DNA from: Pelobates cultripes | Lineage: Eukaryota > Chordata > Amphibia > Anura > Pelobatidae | Reading direction: 5' to 3' | DNA length: 64,000 nt | Assembly: GCA_933207985.1 (NCBI GenBank) | Contig: OW240912.1 | Span: 74,227,834 to 74,291,833, forward strand | In this document: positions 1 to 11,053 of the stretch, one piece after another | Layout: the number at the start of each line of letters is the position of its first letter | How positions within the stretch are numbered: position 1 is the stretch's first letter | Notes under the pieces: model-generated | The model's database searches: none | Seen by the model: the letters and a program-made list of their open reading frames with translations, nothing else | What the model was told of the DNA's origin: nothing | Translations under genes and position numbers: made by a program

Positions 1-470
1 TACCCCTACACCCCCAGGTACTGAGCCACAGGCCAGCTCAAAACCTACCATACCAACTTTTAAACCACATACCAGCTTTTAAAACTACATAATTCAATCC
101 CTAATAACAACCCATTTTACCCCCCAATTTACCTATCCAGTCCCCTGCCGCTGTGACCAAATAGAGGATTACTTCAAACCTAACACAAAGTCAGGGATGG
201 TGGGTGGGACAACAACAAGGTCTGTGAGAAAACATTAGAATGGGAACATTTTAAGATGGCTGCCCTATATATATCAGCCTGCACATCCCAGATAATTAGC
301 CAGTCCAAACACACTAACTCTGCCCGCCTCTAGCTCTGTCAAGGCCCTATTCCACTAAGCTGTGCTGCTCCATGGGCTACAGTTCAATGTTTAGTAAATA
401 AATCATCTCTGTAATTGTTGATTATGGGGTTTTATACACATTTCGTTCAGAAAGACTTTTCTTTCATTTA
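1..470. other. Intronic DNA, no gene seen
   Basis: No coding signal is visible. The stretch is AC-rich at its left end. An AATAAA at about 397-402 is followed by T-rich sequence, which could be the end of an old LTR or LINE, but no partner or terminal motif lets me assign it. It is presumed to lie in an upstream intron of the cytospin gene. Confidence 0.3.
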
Positions 471-570
471 ATATCTTACAACTGTATGTGGTATCAAAAA
501 GCTAAAATAAAAATTGTAAAAATGGCAAATCAATCCATATAACAGACATTGGCCTACATCACAGCACCGC

Positions 571-1086
571 ATGCCTCTGCTATCCTGTGTGCAAATGGTT
601 AAATCGAAGGAAGTGTATGACTGTAAGTATGTTACTGTAATTCGCGGCTTGGAGGATATCAGAACATTGCTCCCTCTGAACAACTATCAGAAGTGGAGGC
701 AAAGATTTCTGAACTTTGACGGGATTGGAAGTTCTCCCTGGGAGCGTATTGAACCTGTGTCAGATTTTTGGGAGCAGTTAGTATTGGCAGAGATGAAAAG
801 ATATGGAATGTACAGACTGTGCTTATTCTCTCTCAAACTAACAACAAATAACCCTGCAGAGGAGCAGATTCCCGCTTTGTATTATCAGAAGGGGAAAGGA
901 ATGCGAATTGACATTACACGCGGCCAAAACGGAAATTATCCTTATGTTATTCAATGCCTCTGTTCTTCTTTACTTCATAGTCACAACATCCTGTATTTAA
1001 AATATCTGTCCCTTCTTGTGTTCAATTCCTTTTTTTTTATGGGGGTTTGGTTGACTGAGCCACCAAAATGCTGTTTTGTCGTTTGA
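571..1086 (+). other. Unassigned 171-codon open frame, possible exon or decayed coding remnant
   Basis: This frame runs from an ATG at 571 to a TGA at 1084-1086. The first 110 or so residues have a protein-like composition: mixed charged and aromatic residues, with segments such as NNYQKWRQRFLNF, SPWERIEPVSDFWEQL and AEMKRYGMYRLCLFSLKL. The last 50 residues (after about position 940) look like translated non-coding sequence, so any real coding part probably ends near 930. I recognise no family. It has no visible promoter and no convincing splice sites, and lies 14 kb before the first recognised cytospin exon on the same strand. Options are an exon of a nested gene, a retrocopy fragment, or a transposon-encoded remnant. 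Confidence 0.3.
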
Positions 1087-1266
1087 ATGGGTTGAATAGA
1101 ACAGTGTCTTCTAAACGTTTTACCTATGGGTGTATAGTATGTAGACTGTTCCCAAAGAGGGGCTGGAAGGCAAAACGTTCTCCAATTGGTCTCTGATAGT
1201 TCACCTGTTTTAAGTAAAGGCAAAGATTAGCACAAAAGCTTAAATGAGCACTATGAACTGTTTAGG

Positions 1267-1738
1267 TTTTAAAGTGAACCTGTAGTGATAAAATCAACTT
1301 ACCTGAAATCGCTCCAATATACATTTCATACATCATATTTCCCCCATTCCAGCAATGCTTTGTAATTAATCCTCATAGTGTAACACCAATCTACCCTGCT
1401 CTACCTGCACTCGACCCACAGTCGTCTTTCATTTGCCCCCAAGCAGGGACAAACCTCCTCAGTGACATTGGCCTGCTGACAACGAAGCTGGCATCGGAAT
1501 GGAGTGAAGTCACGTCAGTCTGTTTCTATACTCCCCTAACGTCTGCTAGGGATTTTAAAAAGCAACCGGTTGCAATGGGTGGAGAGAAGAGGAGCCTCTA
1601 TTGTAAGTTAATGCCTCAGCATTGACTGATAGCTGATAGAAAAACCTATTTTTTTTAAAAAAAATCCTAATCTCTACATTTGCTAGTAATCTAATGTGTA
1701 AAGGTTGTTTGGGGCCTAACAGATCTCCTTTAATTTTC
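1267..1738. mobile_element. MITE with TTAAAG termini
   Basis: The left end reads TTTTAAAGTGAACCTGTAG. The right end, read in reverse, is AATTAAAGGAGATCTGTTAG. These are imperfect terminal inverted repeats with TTAA at the border. No ORF is present. The ends resemble the other TTAA-bordered non-autonomous elements in this window but the internal sequence differs. Confidence 0.5.
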
Positions 1739-2100
1739 GATTCCCTAAAACTGTAAGCATTGAAACACAAGCACAAAGAAAACTATGAACAGAACACCAC
1801 AAAAGTTATTTCAACTTCACTTGCAGCCATTTTGTGGGAATTTCCTTTATTGCTTTAGTTTGAATTTCTGTTGTATATTGCTCAATTTACAATGACTGGC
1901 CTGTGCCCAGCATTTAAGTCTACACTCCCTTTGTGCAGACTCTTTCAAACTTTCTGTAAAGCAGTCTATGCTGAGCTGTGGATGTCACCTAGCATAATTC
2001 ATGAAAAAGCATGAATAAAGCTATTAAGAAAGCAAAACTCACAGAGGATATACTGTGGATTCTATTACATTGTACAGTGTCATTATTGTCTCTAGAAAAG

Positions 2101-2340
2101 TTACCAGATTTTACTAATTACATGACGTAAAGTCATGATTTTATAAAGGACACGGAGGCGAGTATTAGGCTTATCTCTTTCTTTTATTCCTCAGCAGCAA
2201 AGAAAGCTAAGGTGTTTATTTGTAGAAAAAAAACATGCATAAATACTCTCACAGGGTTAACATTACATCATTATCTCTTAACCAATAGGAACAGTCCAAA
2301 TGTGATATCCTCTCATGTAACCTCCTCCTCTTCCTCTTTC
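2101..2340 (-). repeat. DIRS right inverted terminal repeat
   Basis: This is the reverse complement of 6217-6415 with few differences. Shared landmarks are the GGACACGGAGGC block (about 2149-2160), the segment around AAAGAAAGCTAAGGTG, and the GTAACCTCCTCC block near 2318-2330. The outermost 45 bases (2101-2145) are not in the left ITR but are matched in the internal complementary region, as expected for a DIRS right end. Confidence 0.8.
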
Positions 2341-2812
2341 CTGATGATTCCAAAGCTAACAAATCACCAGTAGCAATTAACAAAAAACTCGTTATAAACC
2401 AAAACACAAAAAGGCTGGTAACTGAATTCTTGATGTTGAATCCTTCCATAAGCAACAAGGGATCTTCTGGAACTGATCCTCTTAAACTGCGGTATTAATC
2501 GCCGCCATTAGTGGGTATCTTTAGATTTCAGGCTGGAAAGGACAAAGAAAACAAATGGTAAAACGTGTCCTTGCCAACTATTTTCATCTTATTATTATTT
2601 TATTGAAAATTGAGCTGTTTATTTAATCAGTTATATGTAAACATGCAATCGTTACTTGTTTGATATATTTACCAAAAATAAACTACCGTGTATATACTCG
2701 TGTATAAGTCGAGGGTAGTTTTGTGACCAACAATTGTGAAATATGCTATGCCTCGTGGATAAGTCGAGGGTAAAACTTGGGGCTATGAAATTCTGTGATT
2801 TTTATAATTATA

Positions 2813-3065
2813 TACACACACACACTCATACAAACACACACTCTGCATTATATATACACACACTCACACAAACACACACTCTGCATTATACATACACACA
2901 CACTCATACAAACACACACTCTGCATTATATACGCACACACTCTGTGTGTATATAATGCAGAGTGTGTGTGTGTGTTTGTATGAGTGTGTGTGTAGAATG
3001 CAGATTGTATGAGTGTGTGTGTATATAATTCAGAGTGTGTGTTTGTATGAGTTTGTGTGTGTGTG
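2813..3065. repeat. Palindromic CA/TG minisatellite
   Basis: Left-hand units contain CACACTCATACAAACACACA and CTCTGCATTATATA. The right half holds the reverse complement of the same units, meeting near 2935-2945, so the array is itself an inverted repeat. Confidence 0.7.
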
Positions 3066-3368
3066 AACTGGGTGGAAGGAGGGCATTTTTATTATAATTT
3101 TTTTATTTTAATATTGTAAGTTTTTTTCTTTTCTTTTATTTGAATATTTGAGTTTTTTATTTTTTTAATATTTTAAGTTCTTTTCTTTTATTTTAATATT
3201 TAAGTTTTTTTATTTTATTTGAATATTTTAAGTTTTTTATTTTAAGTTTTTATTGTATTTTTTTTGTATTTTTAATTTACATTTTTGTCCCCCCTCCGTG
3301 CTTGTTAGCTTGCCAGGGAGGGGGGCTCTCACTCCCTGGTGGTCCAGTGGCATGGGCTGTGTAAGAGG

Positions 3369-3595
3369 GGGGGCTGACAGTGAGAGGTTACTTACCTTTC
3401 CTGTGGCTCCTGTCAGCTCCCTTCTCTTCAGTGCAGCTCCTCTGTCAGTCTCCCACTGTAAGTCTCGCGAGAGCTGCGGTGACCCCGCGGTTCTCGCGAG
3501 ACTTACAGTGGGAGCTGTCAAAAGAGCTGCACGGAGGAGAAGGGAGCTGACAGGAGCTGCAGGAAGGTAAGTAAGAGCTCGCTGTCAGCCCCCAA
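3369..3595. repeat. CpG-rich near-perfect palindrome with two TCTCGCGAGA sites
   Basis: Arms of roughly 110 bases face each other around a short GC-rich centre (about 3480-3485). The innermost 20-bp arms, 3452-3471 and 3493-3512, are exact reverse complements. TCTCGCGAGA occurs at 3463-3472 and 3492-3501. This palindrome is a known promoter motif bound by BANP in vertebrates; whether it is used here is unknown. Confidence 0.7.
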
Positions 3596-3838
3596 CAGGA
3601 CCGCCGGGCTTGTAATGAGCCCGGCGGTCCTTGTCTGTATTATGGCAATGTATGTTGCCATAATACAGACATTAACTCGAGTATAAGTCGAGTGGGGGGT
3701 TTTCAGCACAAAAAATGTGCTGAAAAACTCGACTTATACTCGAGTATATACGGTATATAAATGATAACTCATTCTACTAAATTACCTATTACGTACCTGG
3801 GCTGAGATACAAATTTGATTTTATCTGATCTCGGTGGG

Positions 3839-3941
3839 CTAATACTCGCCTCCGTGTCCTTTATAAAATCATGACTTTACGTCATGTAATTAGTCAAATC
3901 TGGTAATTTTATTAAAGGACACGGAGGCTCTTATTAGGCTA
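3839..3941 (-). repeat. DIRS internal complementary region (ICR)
   Basis: Bases 3903-3939 are an inverted match to the outer end of the left ITR (about 6385-6422). Bases 3839-3906 are an inverted match to the outer end of the right ITR (2101-2167), with only about one mismatch. The ICR therefore joins complements of both termini, as in DIRS elements, where it templates ligation of the ends. The recombinase frame stops (TAG, read from 3941) at its edge. Confidence 0.82.
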
Positions 3942-5159
3942 GTTCAAAGCTTTGAAATAACCATTCTTGACACATTCTGTAGGTCGAAAATAATATTCCC
4001 TAAACGTCGATTCACGAGACCAATCTGCTGTTCTCAGTAGATCTTCTAACCTACAGCCCAAATTCGAAAACCTTTGAAGCCATAGCTCTTCTAGTAGAGT
4101 GTGCGCCATACACAGTTGTATCTATGTGGGCCAAGGCCATTATCCATTTCACCCAGCGGGCGAGAGTTACCGTGGATACCGGATGGTGAGGCTGCTTGGT
4201 GGCCAAAAACAAATCTGGATGCATTGGGTTCCTGAATCCTACGGTTCGTTTCTCATATTCCTGTAGGCAGTTCACTGGGCAGAGTTTAAGGTTATGTGGG
4301 AACGACGGATATGAAACAGAAGTACTTGATGACTTTGTACGTCTGGAGATGTTGAATTAAACCCCTGTAGGGGTAAAGGCCCGTGCATCCACGTCCAACG
4401 CTCTTACATCAGAAACCCTCTTGCACGAGATCAGGCAGAGGAGCATGGCCAGTTTCGCTGACAGTTGCTTAAGTGTGAGTGCTTCATTTTGTGGCCAGGC
4501 GTCTAACAGTTGCAGGACTGAATTGAAATCCCACAGTGATGTGTATCGGGGTTGAGGTGGACGAGCAAACAGACTTCCTCGTAGGAGAAGGCATACCAAC
4601 AGTTGTTGACCCATCAGGGTCCCTTCTATTCCCCAATGTCCTGCTGAGATTGCAGATCTATAGACATTTATGGTGCGGTAGGCCAGACCCTGGTTATACA
4701 GGTTGGTAAGAAAACGCAACAGGTAACTACAGGAGCACATACGGGATCCACCTGTTGTTCCACATACCAACTACTCCATCTGTTCCAGGCATATAGATAG
4801 GAGCGTCTTATTCCAGGTGCCCAAGCTCCTGGCAGTAACTCGACTGTTTCCTGTGGAACATCTGGTACGCTCCAGGGTCCCCTGAAAGGAGCCACGCTAA
4901 GAATTTGAAGTGCCCCTGAATCAGAAGGGGATGTGGGTTGCTCTCTGGGTCTGATAAAAGGTGTGCGACATCGGGTAGCAGTCTCGGGAGGTCTATGGAC
5001 ATTTCCATGAGTGATGGGAACCAAGGTTGAGCTGTCCAAAATGAGGTTATGAGGACCAATGAAGCTTGGACACGTCTGAGGTGCACCAGTGTTCAAGCTA
5101 TGAGGGAGAACAGAGGGAATGCGTACAATCGGCTCTTGGCCATTATTAAAGAAACGCAT
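3939..5159 (-). pseudogene. DIRS tyrosine recombinase, disrupted
   Basis: Several - strand frames together make a tyrosine recombinase. The N-terminal SAM-like/core-binding region lies at about 5000-4570, including RTINVYRSAISAGHWG. The first catalytic arginine sits in CKRVSDVRALD (about 4440-4390). The H-x-x-R box is in GAHSTRRAMASK (about 4110-4070). The C-terminal REYYF stretch with the candidate nucleophile tyrosine lies past an in-frame TAG at about 4048-4050. The ORF would have ended at 3939-3941. At least one nonsense codon and two frame changes make it inactive. In DIRS elements this enzyme inserts the circular DNA into the host genome. Confidence 0.8.
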
Positions 5160-5600
5160 CCGCTGCTAGGGCGTCTGGGTCTGGTCTCCAGCTGAAGAAC
5201 GTTGGTAATTGGGAGTTCAACCGAGATGCGAATAGATCGATTTGCATCGGGCCTGAGAGTGCCTGAAGTCGTAAGAACACACTGCGGTCCAGTCACCAGT
5301 CGCTGGATCTTTGGTTTTTTTGTGCCACTGAGGTGGTTGATGTAGCGGACTGCTGATATGTTGTCCATTCTTAAAACAATCGAGCCGTTGGTTGCGGTCC
5401 TGAGGAGGTTCTTCAGGGTGAATGACCCCGCCATGAGTTCCAGACTGTTGATATGCAGTTCTTTCTCTGAGTACGACCAGATTCCTCCGTTAGAGGTAGG
5501 CCCGCAGCGCGCTTCTCAACCGTGTGTACTCGCGTCGGATTCTACGATGAAATCTGGGGCAGTCCCGAAGATTGCTTTGCCGTTCCATGCTTCCATATGA
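5090..5600 (-). pseudogene. DIRS RNase H domain remnant
   Basis: The frame at 5434-5093 contains LRTATNGSIVLRMDNISAV followed by RYINHLSGTKKP. This matches the RNase H-like domain of DIRS polymerases, in which the MDN aspartate is an active-site residue. It sits between RT and recombinase, as expected. The domain degrades RNA in RNA-DNA hybrids during reverse transcription. The upstream part is out of frame. Confidence 0.65.
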
Positions 5601-5749
5601 TGCAGCCACCAGGTGAGTTCCTGTTTGGCCGCATAGTCGAGTGGCACGGAGTCTGAATATGATTGCCCCGAGCGTAGCTGTGTGGCTTTAAGCCGTTGCA
5701 GAGCTCTGTAGTGTAGGGGCCCCGGAAAAATTGCCTGGATGGAAGCTGA

Positions 5750-6190
5750 TAGGAGTCAGATTATTCTGGTTAGTTGTCGCAGAGTTAACACTGGTCTTAC
5801 CAGTGTCCTGCGGATCTCTTTTTTTTTTTTTTTTTTTATGCTCTTGACTTTCTCCGACGGTAGACTGAGTATCCCGGTTGTTGTGTCTATATGGAATCCT
5901 AAGAATTCCATGTTTTGGGCCGGGGTAAGTACCGACTTGTCCCAATTGATGAGGATTCCCAAATTTTGTAGTAGGGTCAGCGCCCAGGAAAGGTGCTGTC
6001 GAAGTTGATGGGCCTTGTGTGTCATGATCAACATATCGTCTAGATATGTGATCATTCGTATGCCTCTGCTGCGTAATAAAGCGACCACAGGTTTCAGTAA
6101 CTTGGTGAAACACCAAGGGGCCGATGAAAGTCTGAAGGGGAGGCATCGGAACCTCCACGTTGCTTCTCCCCATTGGATGGTAATAAAATG
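5750..6190 (-). pseudogene. DIRS reverse transcriptase, N-terminally deleted
   Basis: Between 6170 and 5756 the - strand encodes the RT palm. It includes the catalytic YLDD box in RMITYLDDMLIM (about 6060-6020), then the downstream LGILINWDKSVLTP and MEFLGFHIDT motifs typical of DIRS/Ty3-related polymerases. Fingers, and gag upstream, are absent because the frame meets ITR-proximal sequence. An 18-base T run at about 5819-5838 (a lysine run in the coding strand) probably grew by slippage and may shift the frame. Confidence 0.8.
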
Positions 6191-6216
6191 GTGTTACTTA
6201 GCTGAGGCAGCAACAA

Positions 6217-6422
6217 AGAAAAAGGAAGTGGAGGAGGTTACATGAGAGGATATCAGATGTGGACTGTTCCTATTGGTTAAGAGATAATGATGTAATGTTA
6301 ACCCTGTGAGAGTATTTGTGCATGTTTTTTTCTACAAATAAACACCTTAGCTTTCTTTGCTGCTGAGGAATAAAAGAAAGAGATAAGCCTAATAAGAGCC
6401 TCCGTGTCCTTTAATAAAATTA
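6217..6422 (-). repeat. DIRS left inverted terminal repeat
   Basis: It is the inverted counterpart of 2101-2340, from the GGAGGAGGTTAC block (about 6230) to the GCCTCCGTGTCCTTTAATAA end (about 6398-6417). Confidence 0.8.
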
Positions 6423-6912
6423 AATTATTGCTAAATTAACACTTCATATCTTATAAATCCATGCCAGCTGCATTGTACTGTGCTTGTAGATTGGAGTGTT
6501 TCTTTTATCCACCCCCAGATTGTTAAGTTTGTGTTCTGTCCTTTTTGGTTTCCAGTTTTATTCAATGCAGATGTAAAACTGTAGCAGCCATTGTTTGGAC
6601 AGGCAGGAATCTGACCCCTGTTTTTGTTCGTTTTTCTTATATACATATGCGTCCATCTGTGAAAATTCTGACATAACAGCATATACTGAGGCTGGGATGG
6701 ATTAAGGGATGATTAAGCCTAGAGCTCAACACAATAATGACATTTAGGCTTGCTCAGTTAAAAAGGCATATATACTCCTTAAATACTTTGCAAGTTGTCA
6801 ATCATGGACAGTTGTTGGAGGGAGGGGGGTTAGCAGTTGTGAAGCCCTGAGCAGGGTCCTGAAATCCGCTGGGTCTGACATTGACACCCTTTTATCATTA
6901 GCCCCTGTATGT

Positions 6913-6917
<5 letters not shown>
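6423..6917. other. Intron, no gene seen
   Basis: I see no coding, RNA or recognisable repeat structure in this stretch. Confidence 0.3.

Positions 6918-6987
<70 letters not shown>
6918..6987. repeat. (TA)n microsatellite, about 70 bp
   Basis: Uninterrupted TA dinucleotides. Confidence 0.95.
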
Positions 6988-6993
<6 letters not shown>

Positions 6994-7404
6994 CATTTAT
7001 AGAAGTGCCACTATAATGCACCATATTGTGAGCACACTGTGGGTGTTTTACAGTGGGCGCAGGGTTTATGTAGCATGGTGCAGAGTTAATGCATTAGGTG
7101 TGGAGTTAATAAATGAGTTTATTTAACGCACTGACTTCATACAAAAGTTTGGTTTCAATCATGATGTGATTCACAGAACGATTTAGAGTTTAAGTGATAA
7201 AGTGTGGGGTTTTAGGAGGGGCTTAATTCAGTATATGTGCTAGAGACTTGGAAAGCCCCCTGACTCATTGTGAAATTGCCAACCTTGCAATGTGACATGA
7301 AGTGAGGCCGTGCTGTAAACTAAATGAAGTGTTTTGCTATATGTCATCTATCTATCTATCTACCTCGAGCATGTCAAACATGTGGCCCATAATGGGTATC
7401 TTTG

Positions 7405-7690
7405 CAGCCAAGGGCTGGCCTGGCCTACTAGGATACCCGGAAATTTCCCGGTAGGCCATCTGCCCCGGGGCCGCTTTCTCCTGCTTTGTGGCCGATCATG
7501 TGCTCCATCTTATGAAGTCATATCCGGCGGTGGTATAGTGTGCAGAGAGGCAGGCTGTGTGCAGAGCAGGCCAGTCACTTTCCCTTCCCTGCTGCTCACA
7601 GTGCCAGAGGAGTGTGTGGCCTGCTTGAGCAGAGAAGATCGTGCAGGGCTGGACTGGAAGACTGCTTAAGGTAGGGGAATAGGGGCTTGG
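7405..7690. repeat. GC-rich dispersed repeat fragment
   Basis: A small inverted motif around CCCGGAAATTTCCCGG lies at about 7436-7451, followed by GC-rich sequence unlike the surroundings. No coding evidence. It leads directly into the tandem array at 7690-8095. Confidence 0.35.
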
Positions 7691-8095
7691 GGGAACCTTC
7701 TTGTAGTGTAGTGTATTAAATTGGGGGGAGGGAGGTGGAGCAGTGTATTAGAGTGGGGGCAGTTTATTAAATTGGGGGGAAGGGAGGGGGAGGGCATTGT
7801 GTATTTAATTGGGGGAGGGAGCAGTGTATTAGAGTGGTGGAAGGTAGGAGGCAGTGTATTAAATTAGATTGGAGGGAGTGGGCAGTGTATTAAATTGAAG
7901 TGGGGGAGGGGAGGCAGTATATTAAATTAGTGGTGGGAGTGGGGGCAGTGTATTAAATTTGAGTGGAGGGAGGCATGGCGGTGTATTAGATTGGGGGAGG
8001 GGAAGCAGTGTATTACATTAGAGTGGTGGGAGTGGGGTCAGTGTATTAAATTAGAGTGGAGTGGGCAGTGTATTAAATGGGGGAGGAGTGCACTG
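7690..8095. repeat. G-rich minisatellite
   Basis: Degenerate units of about 30-45 bases built on GGCAGTGTATTAAATT plus a GGGGGAGTGG-like stretch, repeated roughly a dozen times. Confidence 0.8.
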
Positions 8096-10542
8096 AATCA
8101 CATAGACATGCTCCTTTAATTAAAGTTGTTTCCATTGTAAAGATTTACTTCACACACCATAACCACTTCACTGATTTCTGTTTGGACACAGTGTGTGTAT
8201 TGTTTCACTATGAATACAGAGTGTAACCCTGTTTACTGCTGGAGGTTTAACTCCACCCCAGCTGCATCCATAGTTCTAGCCTGCCTAATGTCAGCATTGT
8301 GTATATTGGACGTATTTCATCAGCACGCAAAGCATGGGAGACTGTTCAGTCCTCCATAGGGGGCTGGGTGTAAAACGGTAATAAATAGAGACCATCACAG
8401 CCTTCATCTATCACTGAATATCTACATATTGTGAGCTGCATCACCATGCACCGTGAGGGAGCATTATCAGAGACAGACTCTGCAGTACTCCCTCACTGTT
8501 CTATTCAAATCGGCCACCCTCTCTGCCCCACCTCCCACTTGCTGGCTTGTATGAATCTGACTTTGAATTAGTGCGTCAGTGTCTGTATGTATGATTGGAT
8601 TTATAAAAGTGTGATTGTGTCTGTGTGTGACCTTGGGATAAGTATAGATGTACGTCAAGGAGATGGAGTCTGGGTTTTATCCAACATGGGGCTTTCTGAG
8701 CATAGAGCAAGAGGTGGGGTAGGTCAGGTTTTGCATTGAACTAAAACTTTAGGTACGTTTGGAACTTAGCAGCTCCCCTGTCTCACAGGACTGTGATACC
8801 ATGGGAAAGACGTTCACATGTCATGCCAAGGTGAGGATATTACCATGCTTGAAGGTTTGCCTTTAAGGATTACAGAGTTTGTTTGACTGTCAAATTTTTT
8901 AGCCAACAGCTTTATGAATCTTTAATATATATTGAATAAACAAAGAAAAATCAATACTTAATACTTTGTTTTCTTTGCTCCAAAGCTCCACCTTAATCTT
9001 CATTCTCCATCTGTATGAAAGCTTTAGTCTAGATCATGTATTGAAGTGACTTCAGTGTGTGACTTAACCTGCCTGGCCAGATGATGTATATATGAAGCTG
9101 CTCATACGTGTCCAGTATCAGAATTAGATGCCAAAGACCTACATGTATTTATCTCCTGAGAGTAACTGTATTACTTGCTGTACAGATTAGAAGAACAGAT
9201 TACCAAACAATGAGGGCTTTAGCTAAGAAAGGTCATTAACTAAACAGTGACATGATATCTAACCTGCAAAATTCAGGCTAAAATAGCTAAATTGAAGGTA
9301 ATCATTTAGATTATTTGTACACGACCCATTACAATTCATTGAACTCTGTTCTGTGATTGAAACCCTTATTGTTCTCTCTGGATATAGACATGTCCAGCTG
9401 CCGTGGGCCTCAACTTCCATCTAAATTCTAAATGATGGGAGTTGTAGGCCATGGAACCTGTGACGTTAGAAATGAACCATCCCTCGTTCCCAGGAGCCCT
9501 AGAGTAAAGCAGTATGTGCAACATCCATTGCTTCAATGAGTCAACGTGAATGATTAATGAGATAATCTTCTTCTCATGTGACACCCTAATTGATAATTAG
9601 TAAGGATCCTGCTATCTGTGAGATTATAGTGCGCGCACACATCCCTTATTAGAACTCACTCGGATCAAAATTCAATTAAGGATTTAAGATAGATAAAACA
9701 GTTTCGCAATAATACAAAAATATACTTCAGTAGGTCTATTGTATCATTGCGTGGAAACATTGGCAGACATAAACTTTATTACCACTGGAAGAAACCGCTT
9801 CCCTGGAACTATAGGGAGGAGTAAGAGTTAGAGACAAACAATACGTTATTTCTAAAAATTGTATTTTTTTTTTTCCCTGGTGATCAATTTTTAGGCTTGA
9901 TTTATTTAAAAACGTCAAAATGTTTTTTAAACGAGAATATCTACATAAATGAATAAATGTTATCCATTCGAAACATAACCCTGATTTGAGAATGTGGGAG
10001 CTCTTATGGATAGTATGTGGTAATGTGGACTTGATAAATGTATTATTAATTAACCAATAAACAGTTTAAATCATATTTCTAAATGCTTTTACTATTTGAA
10101 CAAAGGGTGTTTCAGGCTACTTAATATTTTATAATCTATACCTCTACTAAGATAGGGTTGGGGAACCCATGTCTTGGATATTGTTGTCTGGTTACAACTA
10201 CAAACAGACCAAAACCTGGAAAACCTTGCGGTTTAGACCTGCAGTTCCTAGGTGATTGCAGATTACCAGATTGTGTTCTAAGGTGCAAATAGATTTCGAA
10301 ATAACATCACAGTTCTCAGTATAATTGCCAAAAATATCCAAGAAATACATCATTCTGTTTTATTTTGAATTTATTTTCTTTTATAGTTTATGACCTTGTT
10401 ACTGCTCATTCTCTAGCCATTCTACCCTGTTAGATATAGCTTGTTAAACAAATACAAACATATATTCCTAAACTATAGTATTATAGTCCCTAATTAAACT
10501 GAGCCCCCCACCACTACCACCTACCACTGCAATAAAAAAATT
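8096..10542. other. Intron, no gene seen
   Basis: AT-rich sequence without coding or RNA signals that I can support. No exon with flanking splice sites and a cytospin-like translation was found here. Confidence 0.3.
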
Positions 10543-10562
10543 GGGGGGGGGGGGGGGGGGGG
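10543..10562. repeat. G20 homopolymer
   Basis: A run of 20 G follows AATAAAAAAATT. It could form a G-quadruplex and is prone to sequencing or assembly error. Confidence 0.95.
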
Positions 10563-10973
10563 CATTTTACTTACTTTTTCCAACATCAAGACTAAATGAG
10601 TGCTGTTGCCTGCTCCTCCTGCTCCAACTTCATCTGGTAGGAGTCACTTTATTGTCTTCTCATCCAGCCCGTTGTAATGGGGACCAGAAGTTTGAGCCTG
10701 GTTCTCATCCAAATAAATGCTTCTCATACGGAATAATTGAATGAGCAGCATTTGATGAGGTTCAACGTCATCATGGACTTCGCACATCACATGACTGAGT
10801 CAAACTAGTGGCTCTCAGGAAGACAATCACTAGACGTGCCTTTAACCTTGCAATGAAATCATTGATGTTTCTACCAAATAGCAGTGTTTTTCATTGCAGG
10901 GTTACAATAACAGGGGAACTGCACCCAAACTACTTCATTAAGATGAAGGGGTCTGGGTTCTTTTTGTGTACCT

Positions 10974-11053
10974 TTAACCCCTTAAGGACCAAACTTCTGG
11001 AATAAAAGGGAATCATGACATGTCAAACATGTCATGTGTCCTTAAGGGGTTAA
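10974..11053. mobile_element. Short palindromic MITE (CCCCTTAAGGAC ends)
   Basis: About 78 bases bounded by AACCCCTTAAGGACC and its complement GTCCTTAAGGGGTTAA, with an inner GACATGTC...GACATGT palindrome. It is a small non-autonomous element or its foldback relic. Confidence 0.6.

Larger units (their letters stand above)
2696..3753. mobile_element. Foldback DNA element with TA target duplication, inserted in the DIRS copy
   Basis: Terminal inverted repeats start CCGTGTATATACTCG on the left and read CCGTATATACTCGAG from the right, with TA flanking each side (2694-2695 and 3754-3755). There is no transposase. The interior holds a CA/TG palindromic array (about 2813-3065), a T/A-rich stretch (3090-3280), a CpG-rich palindrome (about 3369-3595) and two short hairpins (3599-3631, 3633-3670). 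Terminal ACTCG/AGTATAAGTCGA motifs recur at 3674-3750. It is a non-autonomous element whose superfamily I cannot settle; TA duplication would fit Tc1/mariner-like or other TA-targeting transposases. Confidence 0.65.
2101..6422 (-). mobile_element. DIRS-type tyrosine-recombinase retrotransposon, internally deleted
   Basis: On the - strand the order is left inverted terminal repeat (6422-6217), reverse transcriptase, RNase H, tyrosine recombinase, internal complementary region (3941-3839), spacer, and right inverted terminal repeat (2340-2101). This is the architecture known for DIRS retrotransposons, which replicate through a circular intermediate and integrate with a tyrosine recombinase rather than an integrase. 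Gag and the N-terminal part of RT are missing: RT coding starts almost directly after the left ITR, so about 2 kb or more has been lost compared with usual DIRS length. Coding frames carry stops and frameshifts. A separate DNA element (2696-3753) is inserted in the spacer. The copy cannot move on its own. Confidence 0.88.

Noticed and set aside
2743..3012. 89-residue open frame rich in His and Thr
   Set aside because: It is the translation of a CA/TG minisatellite inside the foldback element.
3237..3709. Open frames on both strands in the CpG-rich palindrome
   Set aside because: They arise from the palindromic transposon sequence; both strands give similar frames and no family motif.
7334..7669. 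111-residue open frame with a long N-terminal hydrophobic segment
   Set aside because: It lies in a dispersed repeat and shows no domain or splice context.
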